Positions 28,024 to 36,931 of a DNA stretch of 64,000 bases are shown here, one piece after another (positions within the stretch are counted from its first letter, which is position 1; the number at the start of each line of letters is the position of its first letter). The position numbers and the translations under genes were made by a program. The notes beneath the pieces are model-generated. The model searched no databases. It worked only from the letters and a program-made list of their open reading frames with translations, and was not told the DNA's origin. The stretch covers positions 1,240,001-1,304,000 of the forward strand of contig NZ_CP033116.1 in NCBI RefSeq assembly GCF_009497895.1. Direction: 5' to 3'. Source of the DNA: Halopseudomonas pelagia. Lineage in GTDB: Bacteria > Pseudomonadota > Gammaproteobacteria > Pseudomonadales > Pseudomonadaceae.

Positions 28024-28356
28024 GTGCGCTCCGAATTCGAGAATATGTCGTGTAATTTAGCGCGCAAACTATAGGCTTGCCAGTCCTGCTTGATTCTCAC
28101 CCTGCGAGCAAGAATCCTGAATCTTTTGTTTCAGAGCGCGGTTGGTCAGCTCGCGCTGAAACTGCAAATAAGGAGTATATTCGCGCTATCACGCGGCTCT
28201 CGCCGCCGGTTAGCAAGGAACTGTGGGCGAGTTGTGCGGACTAACGCCAATAGTGAGCTGGATACTGTGTGTGCGGGCAATCTGCGTCCCGCTGGGCCTT
28301 TTATGACTGGATCATCCTACTTCTGGACAGTCCGCAACATTGCAAGGAAATGCTGA
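28024..28356. other. Divergent ohrR/opgG control region
   Basis: About 330 bp with no gene I can support. The ohrR-proximal end has the near-palindrome TTTAGCGCGCAAA (28056-28068), a candidate OhrR operator. Towards opgG there is a TATATT (28176-28181) that could be a -10, without a clear -35. No terminator or repeat is evident. Confidence 0.5.
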
Positions 28357-29907
28357 ATGAAGCTTGTTATTACCTCTGGACTGGGCGTTCTTTTGCTCTC
28401 TATGCTCTCTTGTGGGGTTATTGCCGAGGAGCAGTCCGTGCGCGACCGGGTTATTGCCAAGGCCGAGGCGTTGGCACAGAAACCCTATAAAGCGCCGCCG
28501 GCGATTCCGCGCTTTATGCGTGACCTGAGCTACGACCAATACCAGGGTATTCGTTTCAAGCCGGAGAACAGTCTGTGGCAAGACTCAGGAGCCGGTTTCA
28601 AAGCGATGCTGGTTCCGACAGGCCTTTTTTACACGCATCCAGTGGCGATCAATATCGTTGAAAACGACAAGATCAAACCGCTGGCGTTCAGCAAATCCAA
28701 CTTTACCTACCCGACTACGGAAGTGGAGCAGCAGGTACCCGCCGATCTGGGCTATGCCGGCTTCAAGCTGACCTTTCCGTTAGCTGGAGAAGACATTCAG
28801 AATCAGTTTCTGGTGTTCGCCGGTGCCAGTTATTATCGAGCGGTCAGCCGAGACACGAATTTCGGTCTATCCGGCCGTGGTCTGGCACTCAACACCGGGC
28901 TGCCGGGAGGTGAGGAATTTCCTGCCTTTACCGAATACTGGCTGGAGACGCCCAAGCCGGGTGACAAGAGTTTCAGTTTTCATGCGCTACTGGATACCCG
29001 TAGCATGACCGGAGCCTATCGCTTCACGGTTACGCCCGGTGACGAGACCGAGCTCAAGGTCGAGTCAGTGGTGTTTCCCCGCAGCGAGGTTCAGTTGATG
29101 GGCGTGGCGCCCCTGACCAGCATGTTTTACTTCGGCCAGAACACCTTCAAGCCGCATGGCGAGTGGCGTCCGGAAGTACATGATTCCGATGGTCTGCTGA
29201 TCCACAACGGTGGCTCGGAAGAGTGGCTGTGGCGGCCGCTGCTTAATCCCACTTCACTGACCATGGACTATTTTGCCACCGAGAATATCCGCGGTTTTGG
29301 CCTGATCCAGCGGGACAACGAGTTCACGCATTATATGGACAAGGAGGCGCGCTACGATACGCGTCCAAGTGCCTGGATCAAGCCCGAGGGTGATTGGGGC
29401 AAAGGTGATGTGGTTCTGGTGCAGTTGCCCACGCCGAATGAGACCAACGACAACATAGTTGCCTTCTGGCGTCCCCAGGCCGCCGTGACGCCGGGTGAAC
29501 CCCAGTACTTTTCCTACAGCGCCATTTATGGTGATCAGCATGTCGCCAAAGAGCCGTTGGCACGCAGCATGGACACCTATGTCGGCGATGGTAACCGCGT
29601 GGGGGGTGGCTACCAGGAAGGGGCCGTCAGGGTGATTGTCGATTTCGCCGGCGGGCCGCTGGATGAACTGGCTGCCGATGCGCCAGTGGTGGCCTCGGTC
29701 ACTGGACTGGAGGAGGGCGAGGTGTTGGGCCATTACGTTGAATATATCGAGCCACTCGAACGCTGGAGATTGTCCATACTTGTCCGGCCCGCCACCGACA
29801 AGTCGCTCGCGCTGCGTGGGTATCTGCAACTGGAAGACACGCCGCTGACCGAAACCTGGACTTATCAATTGCCCAGTGACACCGGCGTCCTGAGTCCGCA
29901 GAAGTGA
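28357..29907 (+). CDS. opgG: Glucan biosynthesis protein G (OpgG/MdoG)
   Basis: A 516-residue periplasmic protein with a signal peptide ending near CGVIAEE and the MdoG family blocks YDQYQGIRFKPENSLW, GRGLALNTGLPGGEEFPAF and TEYWLETPKPGDKS. It is needed to build osmoregulated periplasmic glucans and probably adds or controls the beta-1,6 branches. The next gene starts in its stop codon, and opgH follows. Confidence 0.95.
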   Translation: MKLVITSGLGVLLLSMLSCGVIAEEQSVRDRVIAKAEALAQKPYKAPPAIPRFMRDLSYDQYQGIRFKPENSLWQDSGAGFKAMLVPTGLFYTHPVAINIVENDKIKPLAFSKSNFTYPTTEVEQQVPADLGYAGFKLTFPLAGEDIQNQFLVFAGASYYRAVSRDTNFGLSGRGLALNTGLPGGEEFPAFTEYWLETPKPGDKSFSFHALLDTRSMTGAYRFTVTPGDETELKVESVVFPRSEVQLMGVAPLTSMFYFGQNTFKPHGEWRPEVHDSDGLLIHNGGSEEWLWRPLLNPTSLTMDYFATENIRGFGLIQRDNEFTHYMDKEARYDTRPSAWIKPEGDWGKGDVVLVQLPTPNETNDNIVAFWRPQAAVTPGEPQYFSYSAIYGDQHVAKEPLARSMDTYVGDGNRVGGGYQEGAVRVIVDFAGGPLDELAADAPVVASVTGLEEGEVLGHYVEYIEPLERWRLSILVRPATDKSLALRGYLQLEDTPLTETWTYQLPSDTGVLSPQK

Positions 29908-30161
29908 TGATGCGCACGCCACAAAGCCAACTGGCATTGCAGCGTGTTCTCGATTACCTGCGATTGGCAGGGGTAGAGCTGACACCAGAGGTAGAGCAAC
30001 GCGCATTGCTCCTGGTATCGGCGGCACTGGAGCACGCACCTGAGGATCTGTTGGCCGAGTGCATGCGGCGCCTGCCCGAGGTTTTCCTGCTGCCTGGATA
30101 CAAGTCACTGCTGCAGGCGCCGGAGATTCACCGCGGTAGCCTCGGCTATGGTGCCTACTGA
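29907..30161 (+). CDS. Small protein between opgG and opgH, unknown
   Basis: An 84-residue helical, Leu- and Glu-rich protein (LQRVLDYLRLAGVELTPEVE, then LAECMRRLPEVFLLPGYKSL). I do not recognise the family. Starts are possible at GTG 29904, ATG 29907 and ATG 29910; 29907 gives the TGATG overlap with opgG. Its stop overlaps the opgH ATG in the same way, so all three genes are coupled. It may act with OpgH, whose own N-terminal cytoplasmic region is short here. Confidence 0.65.
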   Translation: MMRTPQSQLALQRVLDYLRLAGVELTPEVEQRALLLVSAALEHAPEDLLAECMRRLPEVFLLPGYKSLLQAPEIHRGSLGYGAY

Positions 30162-32272
30162 TGGCCACGCCTGCTCATCGGGTCCAGGCCAGCCTGCCTC
30201 CTGCCCTTGCTGATACGGGGAAAATAGCATGGCGCCGCGCTGCGTATGCACGCCGCGCCCTGTTGTTGCTGGCTGTGTTGCTGCAGACGGCAACCGCCAC
30301 CTATTTCATGCTCTCGGTTCTACCTTACAACGGCGGCAACTGGATTGAGGTGGGGATGGCCGCGCTGTTCGCCATCCTGTTCTGTTGGATTTCCGTGGGG
30401 TTCTGGATCGGCGTGTTTGGCTATCTGATCAGACATACCGGCGGCGATCCGCACTCGCTGATGCGTCAGCAGGATGCCGCAACGCTGGCGGCCACACCCA
30501 TGGCGCGCACCGCGATTATCATGCCTATTTACAATGAGCAGATAGGCGAATGCCTGGGTCGGCTCAAGGCGGTTTACCTTAGCCTGCAGGCCACCGGGCA
30601 GCTCGAGCACTTTGATTTCTATATCCTCTCCGATACGCGCGAAGCGGATATCTGGCTCGACGAGCAGGCCGCCTGGGCATCGCTAGCGCGCGAGCTGGGC
30701 GCGGAGCGGCGCTTGTATTACCGGCGCCGGCCGCTCAACCAGAATTACAAGAGCGGCAATGTGGGTGATTTCCTGCGCCGCTGGGGCAAGGATTACCCCT
30801 ATATGGTGGTACTGGACGCCGACAGTTTGATGAGTGGCACCGCGCTGGTCATGATGGTTCAGCTGATGCAGCGCCACCCCAGAGTTGGCATTCTGCAAAG
30901 TAGCCCGAGCCTGCTGAACGGTCAGTCGGTATTTGCCCGGGTGCAGCAGTTTTCCAACCAGTTATATGGACCATTGTTTACCACCGGGTTGGCGGCGTTT
31001 CAGCTCGGCGAGGCGGCGTTCTGGGGGCACAATGCCATTTTGCGTACCCAGCCGTTCATGCGCTATTGCGGCCTGCGCAAGCTCCCCGGGTGGGGGCTTT
31101 TCCGCGGGCCGATCCTTAGCCACGACTTCGTTGAAGCGGCTTATATTGGCCGCGCCGGTCATGAGGTCTGGCTGGAGCCCGAACTGCCGCACAGTTATGA
31201 AGAGTCGCCCCCGACGCTGGTTGAAGAGCTGACCCGAGACAAACGCTGGGCCAAAGGTAACCTGCAGCACCTGTGGTTGATGCTGCGCAGCCGGCGACTA
31301 AAGCTGGCGCACCGCATGGCGTTTCTCAACGGCATCATGTCGTATGCAGCATCACCCTTGTGGCTGGCGTTTTTAATACTGGCGACGATTGCCGCGGCGC
31401 GGATGGTCATCTGGCCGATCGACTATTTTCCAGATCCTTACCAGTTACATCCGGTATGGCCAGAGTGGGAGCCCTTGCGTGCGCTGGCGCTGATCCTGGT
31501 GACCTTTTCGCTGCTGTTTATTCCCAAGTTTCTTGCCGTCTTCGATACGATTTCTCATGAGCGCTCGCGCTCCTTCGGCGGCTTGCTGCGCTTGCCTGTG
31601 AGCATGCTTTTGGAAATGCTGATTTCCGCCTTGCTTGCGCCTATCCGCATGCTTTCGCATAGCCGTTTTGTACTGGAAGCGTTATTTAATGTGCAATTGA
31701 AATGGGCCGGGCAGAATCGCAGTGGTGAGAGCGGCTGGTTGGAAGCGATCATCAACCAGGCGTTTGGCACGCTGCTGGCGCTCAGCTGGATAGCCTTCGC
31801 CTACTGGATCGATCCGATGTTCTTTCTCTGGTCTTTGCCGGTCGCCATCCCGCTGATATTTGCTGCGCCGGTATTCGTCATCTTGAGCCGGACTCAGGCT
31901 GGGCAGAGGCTCAGGCGCTGGGGCCTGCTGACGATTCCGGAAGAGGTCAACGGATCGCAGTTGCTGCACGACGTCAATCATAATCCCATCCAGCATCGGC
32001 CGCATGGCAAGCTCTCGGCGTTTGAAACAGCGATTATTGACCCTCGTCTTAATGCGCTGCATAGAGCTCAAGCTCGTCACCTGGCTGGCGACTTGCGGCG
32101 TCAGCGTTTGCAGGTGTTGGCTGAGCAGTGCTGGGCCGAGGGCGCGCAATCCCTGAGTGTTAGCGAGCGCAGTCTGTTGGCTAAAGATGCGCCTTCGCTG
32201 GCTTGGTTGCACCGGCAGGTGTGGCAGGCTTCAGCGGACTCACATTGGGGGCGCTTGCTGCGTCGGGCGTGA
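30161..32272 (+). CDS. opgH: Glucan glucosyltransferase OpgH (MdoH), short form
   Basis: A 703-residue inner-membrane GT2 enzyme that makes the beta-1,2-glucan backbone from UDP-glucose. It has an early membrane pair (LLLLAVLLQTATATYFMLSV), the GT2 core with IIMPIYNEQ, VVLDADSLMSG, ARVQQFSNQLYGPLF and the QRRW-like DKRWAKGNLQHL, then C-terminal membrane helices. E. coli OpgH is about 850 residues and has an N-terminal cytoplasmic region of about 140 residues before the first helix; here only about 30 precede it. It is coupled to the small upstream gene by TGATG. Confidence 0.93.
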   Translation: MATPAHRVQASLPPALADTGKIAWRRAAYARRALLLLAVLLQTATATYFMLSVLPYNGGNWIEVGMAALFAILFCWISVGFWIGVFGYLIRHTGGDPHSLMRQQDAATLAATPMARTAIIMPIYNEQIGECLGRLKAVYLSLQATGQLEHFDFYILSDTREADIWLDEQAAWASLARELGAERRLYYRRRPLNQNYKSGNVGDFLRRWGKDYPYMVVLDADSLMSGTALVMMVQLMQRHPRVGILQSSPSLLNGQSVFARVQQFSNQLYGPLFTTGLAAFQLGEAAFWGHNAILRTQPFMRYCGLRKLPGWGLFRGPILSHDFVEAAYIGRAGHEVWLEPELPHSYEESPPTLVEELTRDKRWAKGNLQHLWLMLRSRRLKLAHRMAFLNGIMSYAASPLWLAFLILATIAAARMVIWPIDYFPDPYQLHPVWPEWEPLRALALILVTFSLLFIPKFLAVFDTISHERSRSFGGLLRLPVSMLLEMLISALLAPIRMLSHSRFVLEALFNVQLKWAGQNRSGESGWLEAIINQAFGTLLALSWIAFAYWIDPMFFLWSLPVAIPLIFAAPVFVILSRTQAGQRLRRWGLLTIPEEVNGSQLLHDVNHNPIQHRPHGKLSAFETAIIDPRLNALHRAQARHLAGDLRRQRLQVLAEQCWAEGAQSLSVSERSLLAKDAPSLAWLHRQVWQASADSHWGRLLRRA

Positions 32273-32387
32273 CCGCCACCGCCCCACTACGGAACTATCG
32301 GGCCTTCAATTACTCCATTTTACTGTGCATTTCAGAGGGGAGCGTCGGTAATCTTGCCGACATTCCATCAGTAAAAAGGAGAGTTAC

Positions 32388-33014
32388 ATGCGAAAAATTC
32401 CATTGATTCCGGCGTGTCTTGCGCTGGCTTGCAGCTTGGCTGCCGGAACGGTATTGGCGCAGGAAACCGGTTCCATGGGCGAGGACAGAACTCAGACCAC
32501 CGGGCCCACTGGTACCCCAGGTACTACCGGGCAGGGCGGCAGCGCCGACCCTACCGGTGAGAATCTTGAACCCAGCCATGTGACGGGTATACCCGCCGAG
32601 CGTTTTGTCAACGAAGCGTCCGCGAAGAGTTATGCGCTGATCGAAATGAGCGAAGCGGCGCTGGAGCAGGGTACGGCGGAAGTGCAGCAATTTGCTCAGC
32701 GGGTTATTGACCAGCAGCGGGTAATCAATCAGCAACTGCGGTCCCTGGCCGAGGCTGATGAGCTGGATATCGCCGAAGACGCCAACCTGATTGATCAGGG
32801 TAGAACAATGGTATTACAGCTGCGCGACGGCGAATCTTTCGACCAGGCGTATGCCGACAACCTGGCAGGTATTGCCCGTGAGTTGGCCGACCTTTTCGAA
32901 AGCGCACAAGCTTCGAATCATGGTGAATTGAGCGAGTACGCAAAAGCCACGCTGCCTCAGCTACAATCCCAGCGTGATGCGGCGGTACAGATGGCGGCAG
33001 CAGACGCTGAGTAA
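32388..33014 (+). CDS. DUF4142 domain protein, secreted
   Basis: A 208-residue protein with a signal peptide (cleavage near VLAQETG), a Gly/Thr/Pro-rich spacer of about 45 residues, then the helical DUF4142 domain (FVNEASAKSYALIEMSEAAL, FAQRVIDQQRVINQQLRSLA). DUF4142 is a ferritin-like four-helix domain of unknown function, often in stress-induced exported proteins. It is followed by a small lipoprotein gene 59 bp later. A GGAG site lies upstream. Confidence 0.85.
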   Translation: MRKIPLIPACLALACSLAAGTVLAQETGSMGEDRTQTTGPTGTPGTTGQGGSADPTGENLEPSHVTGIPAERFVNEASAKSYALIEMSEAALEQGTAEVQQFAQRVIDQQRVINQQLRSLAEADELDIAEDANLIDQGRTMVLQLRDGESFDQAYADNLAGIARELADLFESAQASNHGELSEYAKATLPQLQSQRDAAVQMAAADAE

Positions 33015-33073
33015 GTGCAACTCTAAGCCGCCAACCGTGCGAACTCGACAACGTGTTAAAACAAGAGATGTTT

Positions 33074-33487
33074 ATGAAATCCATACTGCAGTGTTTTTGT
33101 CTGTCGTCCGCGGTGTTGTTGCTGGCAGCCTGTGAAACTACCAAGCCTGGGCCAGCGCAGCTGACCTACACTCAGGTATATGCCAACACCGGCGCCGTAC
33201 AGTGTGAAGGGGGCGGCGCCAGCGTTCCGGATATGGCGCAGCAAATGCGTGACGAAGGAATAAATGTAGAGATGGCGTCGTGCGGCGATGATGGCCTGGC
33301 CCGCACCGCCGTATGTGGTGCCCCCGACGGTAGTATCGGCGTGTTCGTGATACCCGAGGCGGATTACCAGGAAGCACTGCAGTTAGGTTACGAGTCCTTT
33401 GAGCGCCTGCCTGATGCCAACGTGCATCCCTGTAAAGAGCAGCTTGAAAAAGAGGTAGGCCGTCCGGACCCCGCCGCCCCAAACTAA
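33074..33487 (+). CDS. Small putative lipoprotein, unknown function
   Basis: A 137-residue protein with a lipoprotein signal (LLLAAC at the cleavage site). The mature part has several Cys residues (AVQCEGGG, MASCGDDG, TAVCGAPDG, VHPCKEQ), probably two disulfides. I do not recognise the family. ATG 33074 is chosen because AAGAG lies 6 nt upstream; ATG 33068 and a TTG at 33053 are in frame too. An intrinsic terminator follows. Confidence 0.75.
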   Translation: MKSILQCFCLSSAVLLLAACETTKPGPAQLTYTQVYANTGAVQCEGGGASVPDMAQQMRDEGINVEMASCGDDGLARTAVCGAPDGSIGVFVIPEADYQEALQLGYESFERLPDANVHPCKEQLEKEVGRPDPAAPN

Positions 33488-33520
33488 TTTTCAACATCAC
33501 CATTATTAATACAATCCAGG

Positions 33521-33554
33521 CCCCCGTCTTCTGCAAAGGAATCGGGGGTTTTTT
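33521..33554 (+). terminator. Intrinsic terminator after the small lipoprotein gene
   Basis: CCCCCG (33521-33526) pairs with CGGGGG (33543-33548), followed by TTTTTT. The loop is 16 nt. Confidence 0.85.
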
Positions 33555-33702
33555 ACGTATGGTATGCGCCTGAGCAGGTTGTGGCCTATCGCCGCAACCG
33601 AAGAAACACTTGCAATCTGCGCTGAACGAATTTAGCTTCTTATTCAGAAGTTAAATGCCCAGTCTTGTACCGGGCATCAACACCCACAAGAGGCTATTGA
33701 TT

Positions 33703-34674
33703 GTGAAAACGCGCATAACAGAATTGTTCGGCATTCAGCACCCGATTATCCAGGGCGGCATGCACTATGTTGGTTTTGCCGAGCTGGCAGCCGCGGTATC
33801 CAACGCGGGCGGGCTGGGGACCATTACCGGTCTGACGCAAAAAACCGCAGCGGACCTGGCTAACGAAATCGCCCGATGCCGGGATATGACCGACAAGCCT
33901 TTCGCAGTCAACCTGACTTTTCTGCCCACCGTCAGTTCGCCTGATTACCCAGGCTACATCAAAGCCATCATCGAAGGTGGGGTCAAGATCGTCGAAACCG
34001 CTGGTCGTAGCCCAGAGCAATACATGCCGTACCTGAAAGATGCAGGTATCAAGGTGATTCACAAGTGCACCTCGGTACGTCATTCGCTGAAGGCCCAGTC
34101 CATCGGTTGTGACGCGGTATCCGTTGACGGATTCGAGTGTGGTGGGCACCCGGGCGAAGATGATATTCCCAACATGATTCTGCTGCCGCGTGCTGCCGAT
34201 GAGCTGGAGATTCCGTTCGTCGCTTCCGGTGGTATGGCCGATGCTCGTTCACTGGTGGCCGCAATGGCTTTGGGCGCAGAAGGCATGAATATGGGTACGC
34301 GGTTTATTGCCACCCAGGAAGCGCCAGTCCACGAGAACGTCAAGAAGGCAATCGTTGCTGCCTCAGAGCTGGACACCCGCCTGGTCATGCGTCCGCTGCG
34401 CAATACCGAACGCGTGCTGAACAACGCAGCCGTTGAGCGGATCATGGAGAAAGAGCAGCGCCTGGGCAAGGATCTGCAGTTCTCCGATATCGTTGATGAG
34501 GTGGCAGGGGTTTATCCGCGCATCATGAAGGAAGGCGATATGGAAATTGGCGCCTGGTCCTGCGGTATGGTCGCTGGCCTGATCAACGACATCCCCACCT
34601 GCCAGGATTTGATCGAGCGGATCATGCGCGAAGCTGACCAGCTGATTCGTCAGCGTCTCAACGCCATGCTCTGA
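33703..34674 (+). CDS. Nitronate monooxygenase family flavoprotein
   Basis: A 323-residue TIM-barrel FMN protein of the NMO/2-nitropropane dioxygenase family. Visible are FGIQHPIIQGGMHYVG, NAGGLGTITGL, the FMN-phosphate block FVASGGMADARSLVAAMALGAEGMNMGTRF and the catalytic-His neighbourhood GFECGGHPGED. Such enzymes oxidise alkyl nitronates to carbonyl and nitrite. The GTG at 33703 starts VKTRITELFG and has AGAGG about 9 nt upstream; the open frame before it is unlike the family. A terminator follows, then an HxlR regulator gene. Confidence 0.9.
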   Translation: MKTRITELFGIQHPIIQGGMHYVGFAELAAAVSNAGGLGTITGLTQKTAADLANEIARCRDMTDKPFAVNLTFLPTVSSPDYPGYIKAIIEGGVKIVETAGRSPEQYMPYLKDAGIKVIHKCTSVRHSLKAQSIGCDAVSVDGFECGGHPGEDDIPNMILLPRAADELEIPFVASGGMADARSLVAAMALGAEGMNMGTRFIATQEAPVHENVKKAIVAASELDTRLVMRPLRNTERVLNNAAVERIMEKEQRLGKDLQFSDIVDEVAGVYPRIMKEGDMEIGAWSCGMVAGLINDIPTCQDLIERIMREADQLIRQRLNAML

Positions 34675-34680
34675 TGACCG

Positions 34681-34711
34681 CGGCTCTGCCTGCCAAGGGC
34701 AGAGCCGTTTT
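34681..34711 (+). terminator. Terminator after the nitronate monooxygenase gene
   Basis: CGGCTCTGCC (34681-34690) pairs perfectly with GGCAGAGCCG (34698-34707), followed by TTTT. Confidence 0.85.
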
Positions 34712-34725
34712 GCTGTGAGGTTGCC

Positions 34726-35211
34726 ATGTTGCGCGCTACGCCACACCACGACGACTGCAGTGTCACCAAAGCCCTGGATATCATCGGCGATTGGTGGGCA
34801 TTGTTGATCCTGCGCAATGCGTTTCACGGTATGCGTACGTTTGACGCTTTGCAGAAGCAGCTGGGTATTTCCACCAGCGTGCTGAGCAGTCGGTTGAAAA
34901 CCATGACCGAAGCCGGCGTGCTGAAAAAGGTCCCGGCAACCGGTGATGGGCGCTCTTTTGAGTACCGTCTAACGCCATCGGGGCACGATCTTTACCCGGT
35001 GCTTGTAGCTTTGATGCAGTGGGGCGAGAAATGGCGGCCGAATGAGAAAGGCCAGCGCTTGCTGTTGATCGAAAAGGCGACAGGGTTGCCCGTGCAGGGG
35101 GTAGAGGTGTTATCGGCTGCCGGTTTGCCGCTTAAACCCTGGGATGTGTTGCCGGTAGCGGGGCCAGGTGCCGATGAGCGAGTCCGCGAGTTGATTGGTT
35201 CCGCCGGATAG
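34726..35211 (+). CDS. HxlR-family transcriptional regulator
   Basis: A 161-residue winged-helix protein. The N-terminus DDCSVTKALDIIGDWWALLILR is typical of HxlR, with a conserved Cys, followed by the recognition helix ISTSVLSSRLKTMTEAGVL and wing TGDGRSFEYRLTPSG. HxlR proteins often sense aldehydes or redox change. The C-terminal tail (about 50 residues) is longer than in minimal HxlR proteins. The gene's last codons and its TAG lie inside a 14-bp tandem repeat. A GTGAGG site precedes the ATG. Confidence 0.9.
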   Translation: MLRATPHHDDCSVTKALDIIGDWWALLILRNAFHGMRTFDALQKQLGISTSVLSSRLKTMTEAGVLKKVPATGDGRSFEYRLTPSGHDLYPVLVALMQWGEKWRPNEKGQRLLLIEKATGLPVQGVEVLSAAGLPLKPWDVLPVAGPGADERVRELIGSAG

Positions 35212-35267
35212 GTTCGAGCGGATAGGTTCAGCCGGACAGGCTCGGCCGGACAGGCTCGGCCGGATAG
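35192..35267. repeat. 14-bp tandem repeat covering the hxlR-family stop codon
   Basis: Four full units of 14 bp: GGATAGGTTCGAGC, GGATAGGTTCAGCC, GGACAGGCTCGGCC and GGACAGGCTCGGCC (35206-35261), with a degenerate unit before (TGATTGGTTCCGCC) and a partial GGATAG after. The last two full units are identical, which suggests recent duplication. The first GGATAG supplies the gene's last Gly and TAG stop. Confidence 0.9.
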
Positions 35268-35369
35268 AAAACGCTGAATCGGGACGTTCCAGTTATTTCG
35301 TTGTCATAGCGATGACTTGAGTGCGCAAGTATTTTTACCTGAGCGAAATTCCTCCGACAGCGGACTGCA

Positions 35370-35966
35370 ATGAGCGAAGATGAAGATCACCCACAGAATC
35401 TCCAGCAACTGTTCGATTGTATAGATCAGGCGGCGGAGGAAGATGGCCGGGTATCCTGGTCGGCGATTATGGATGAAGTAGGGCGGCGCTCCTTTGGTCC
35501 GCTATTATTACTTGGCGGACTGACAGTGCTGGCGCCGATCATTGGCGATCTGCCGGGCGTACCCACCCTGATCGGTATGGTGGTGCTGCTGATTGCGGTG
35601 CAGTTGCTGATCGGGCGGCATAATTTCTGGTTGCCGGGCTTTATGCTCAACCGTTCGGTATCCAAGGATAAACTCCACAAGGCTCTGACCTGGCTGAAGA
35701 AGCCCGCGGGCTTTATCGACAAGTTGCTGCGGCCAAGGTTGTCGAGGCTGACCAGCGGACCCATGGTGCGAGTTATCGCGGTCGTCTGCCTGGGCATTTC
35801 CCTGGCAATGCCGGTGATGGAGTTTGTGCCTTTCAGTGCCAATCTTGCCGGCATTGCCCTTACTGCTTTCGGCCTTGCCTTGATTGCGCGTGATGGTCTG
35901 CTGGCCTTGATCGCGCTGGTTTTTACCGGGCTGATGATGGGCGTGGTGGTTTATAACCTGGTGTAG
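35370..35966 (+). CDS. ExoD family membrane protein (paralogue 2)
   Basis: A 198-residue ExoD protein, clearly related to the one at 17374: both have the VGxRSFGPLLLxxGL motif, a run like IGRHNFWLPGFMLNRSV, PRLxxL, MEFVPFSANLAGIALTAFGLALIARDGLL and a C-terminal hydrophobic hairpin. The role is unknown. It precedes the MscS-type channel gene by 65 bp on the same strand, so they may be cotranscribed. The ribosome site is weak. Confidence 0.85.
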   Translation: MSEDEDHPQNLQQLFDCIDQAAEEDGRVSWSAIMDEVGRRSFGPLLLLGGLTVLAPIIGDLPGVPTLIGMVVLLIAVQLLIGRHNFWLPGFMLNRSVSKDKLHKALTWLKKPAGFIDKLLRPRLSRLTSGPMVRVIAVVCLGISLAMPVMEFVPFSANLAGIALTAFGLALIARDGLLALIALVFTGLMMGVVVYNLV

Positions 35967-36031
35967 CTGGCCAGTGGACGTCTTTGCAGTTACCGTTTGC
36001 CACTCTGCCATCTGAATAACGGAAAAGACCT

Positions 36032-36931
36032 ATGTACGAATGGCTGGACACCCTGCCTGCCAGCGTTGTGATTTCCGACTCTGTCGTCCGCCTGCTGTTG
36101 AGCACGGCGATTCTGATGGTCGTGACCCTGGTACTGCGTGCGCTGGTGTCGCGGCTTATTCGTCAGAAGGTCAACTCGGTTGAGCTGCGCCGCAAGTGGT
36201 TGGTCAATTCTCGGAACGGCTTCCTGCTGTTGATGCTGCTTGGCCTGGTGATGATCTGGGGCGAGGAATTGCGCACGCTGGCATTGTCGATCGTCGCGAT
36301 TGCCGTGGCCTTTGTGGTCGCGACCAAGGAACTGATCCTCTGCGTTATCGGCTCGATCATCAAGACCGGCTCGCGGTCGTTCAATCTGGGTGATCGCATC
36401 CAGGTGAAGGACTTTCGCGGTGATGTGATAGACCAGAGCCTGCTGACCACCACCATCCTTGAAGTCGGGCCCGGCAAGCACGTACACCAGCGCTCAGGCC
36501 GAGTGGTGGTGATCCCCAACGCCCTGTTTGTTTCCGAACCGGTCATCAACGAAAGCTTTACCCACGAATATGACTTCCACGTGTTCACCGTGCCGTTCAA
36601 ACGCAGGGACGATTGGCGCGCAGCCCAGGCGGCGTTTCTGGAGTCGGCCAATCGCCACTGTGCCCCCTATCTCGAAGCGGTGCGCCAGTACATGACGCGC
36701 ATTGGTCGTAATCGCGGCCTGGAAACGCCGTCGGTCAACCCTCGGGTAACCATTCAAACACCGGTGTCGGACGAGATCCATCTGGTCATTCGCTTTCCGA
36801 CCAAAGCCGGGCAGCGCGGTTATATGGAGCAAACGATTCTGACAGAGGTATTCGCGAATAACGATTTTCTTGCCGCGCATCCCGAGCCCGCCACAGAAGC
36901 CTCTGCGCCTACTGAAACGTCGCTCAGCTAA
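36032..36931 (+). CDS. Mechanosensitive ion channel family protein (MscS-like)
   Basis: A 299-residue protein with three N-terminal membrane segments, the third being the pore-lining one (LSIVAIAVAFVVATKELILCVIGSI), followed by the MS_channel beta domain (NLGDRIQVKDFRGDVID, VIPNALFVSEPVINESF) and a C-terminal alpha/beta domain. It would release solutes under hypo-osmotic shock. It lies 65 bp after an exoD gene. The 3' end overlaps a small convergent gene by 8 bp. Confidence 0.9.
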   Translation: MYEWLDTLPASVVISDSVVRLLLSTAILMVVTLVLRALVSRLIRQKVNSVELRRKWLVNSRNGFLLLMLLGLVMIWGEELRTLALSIVAIAVAFVVATKELILCVIGSIIKTGSRSFNLGDRIQVKDFRGDVIDQSLLTTTILEVGPGKHVHQRSGRVVVIPNALFVSEPVINESFTHEYDFHVFTVPFKRRDDWRAAQAAFLESANRHCAPYLEAVRQYMTRIGRNRGLETPSVNPRVTIQTPVSDEIHLVIRFPTKAGQRGYMEQTILTEVFANNDFLAAHPEPATEASAPTETSLS

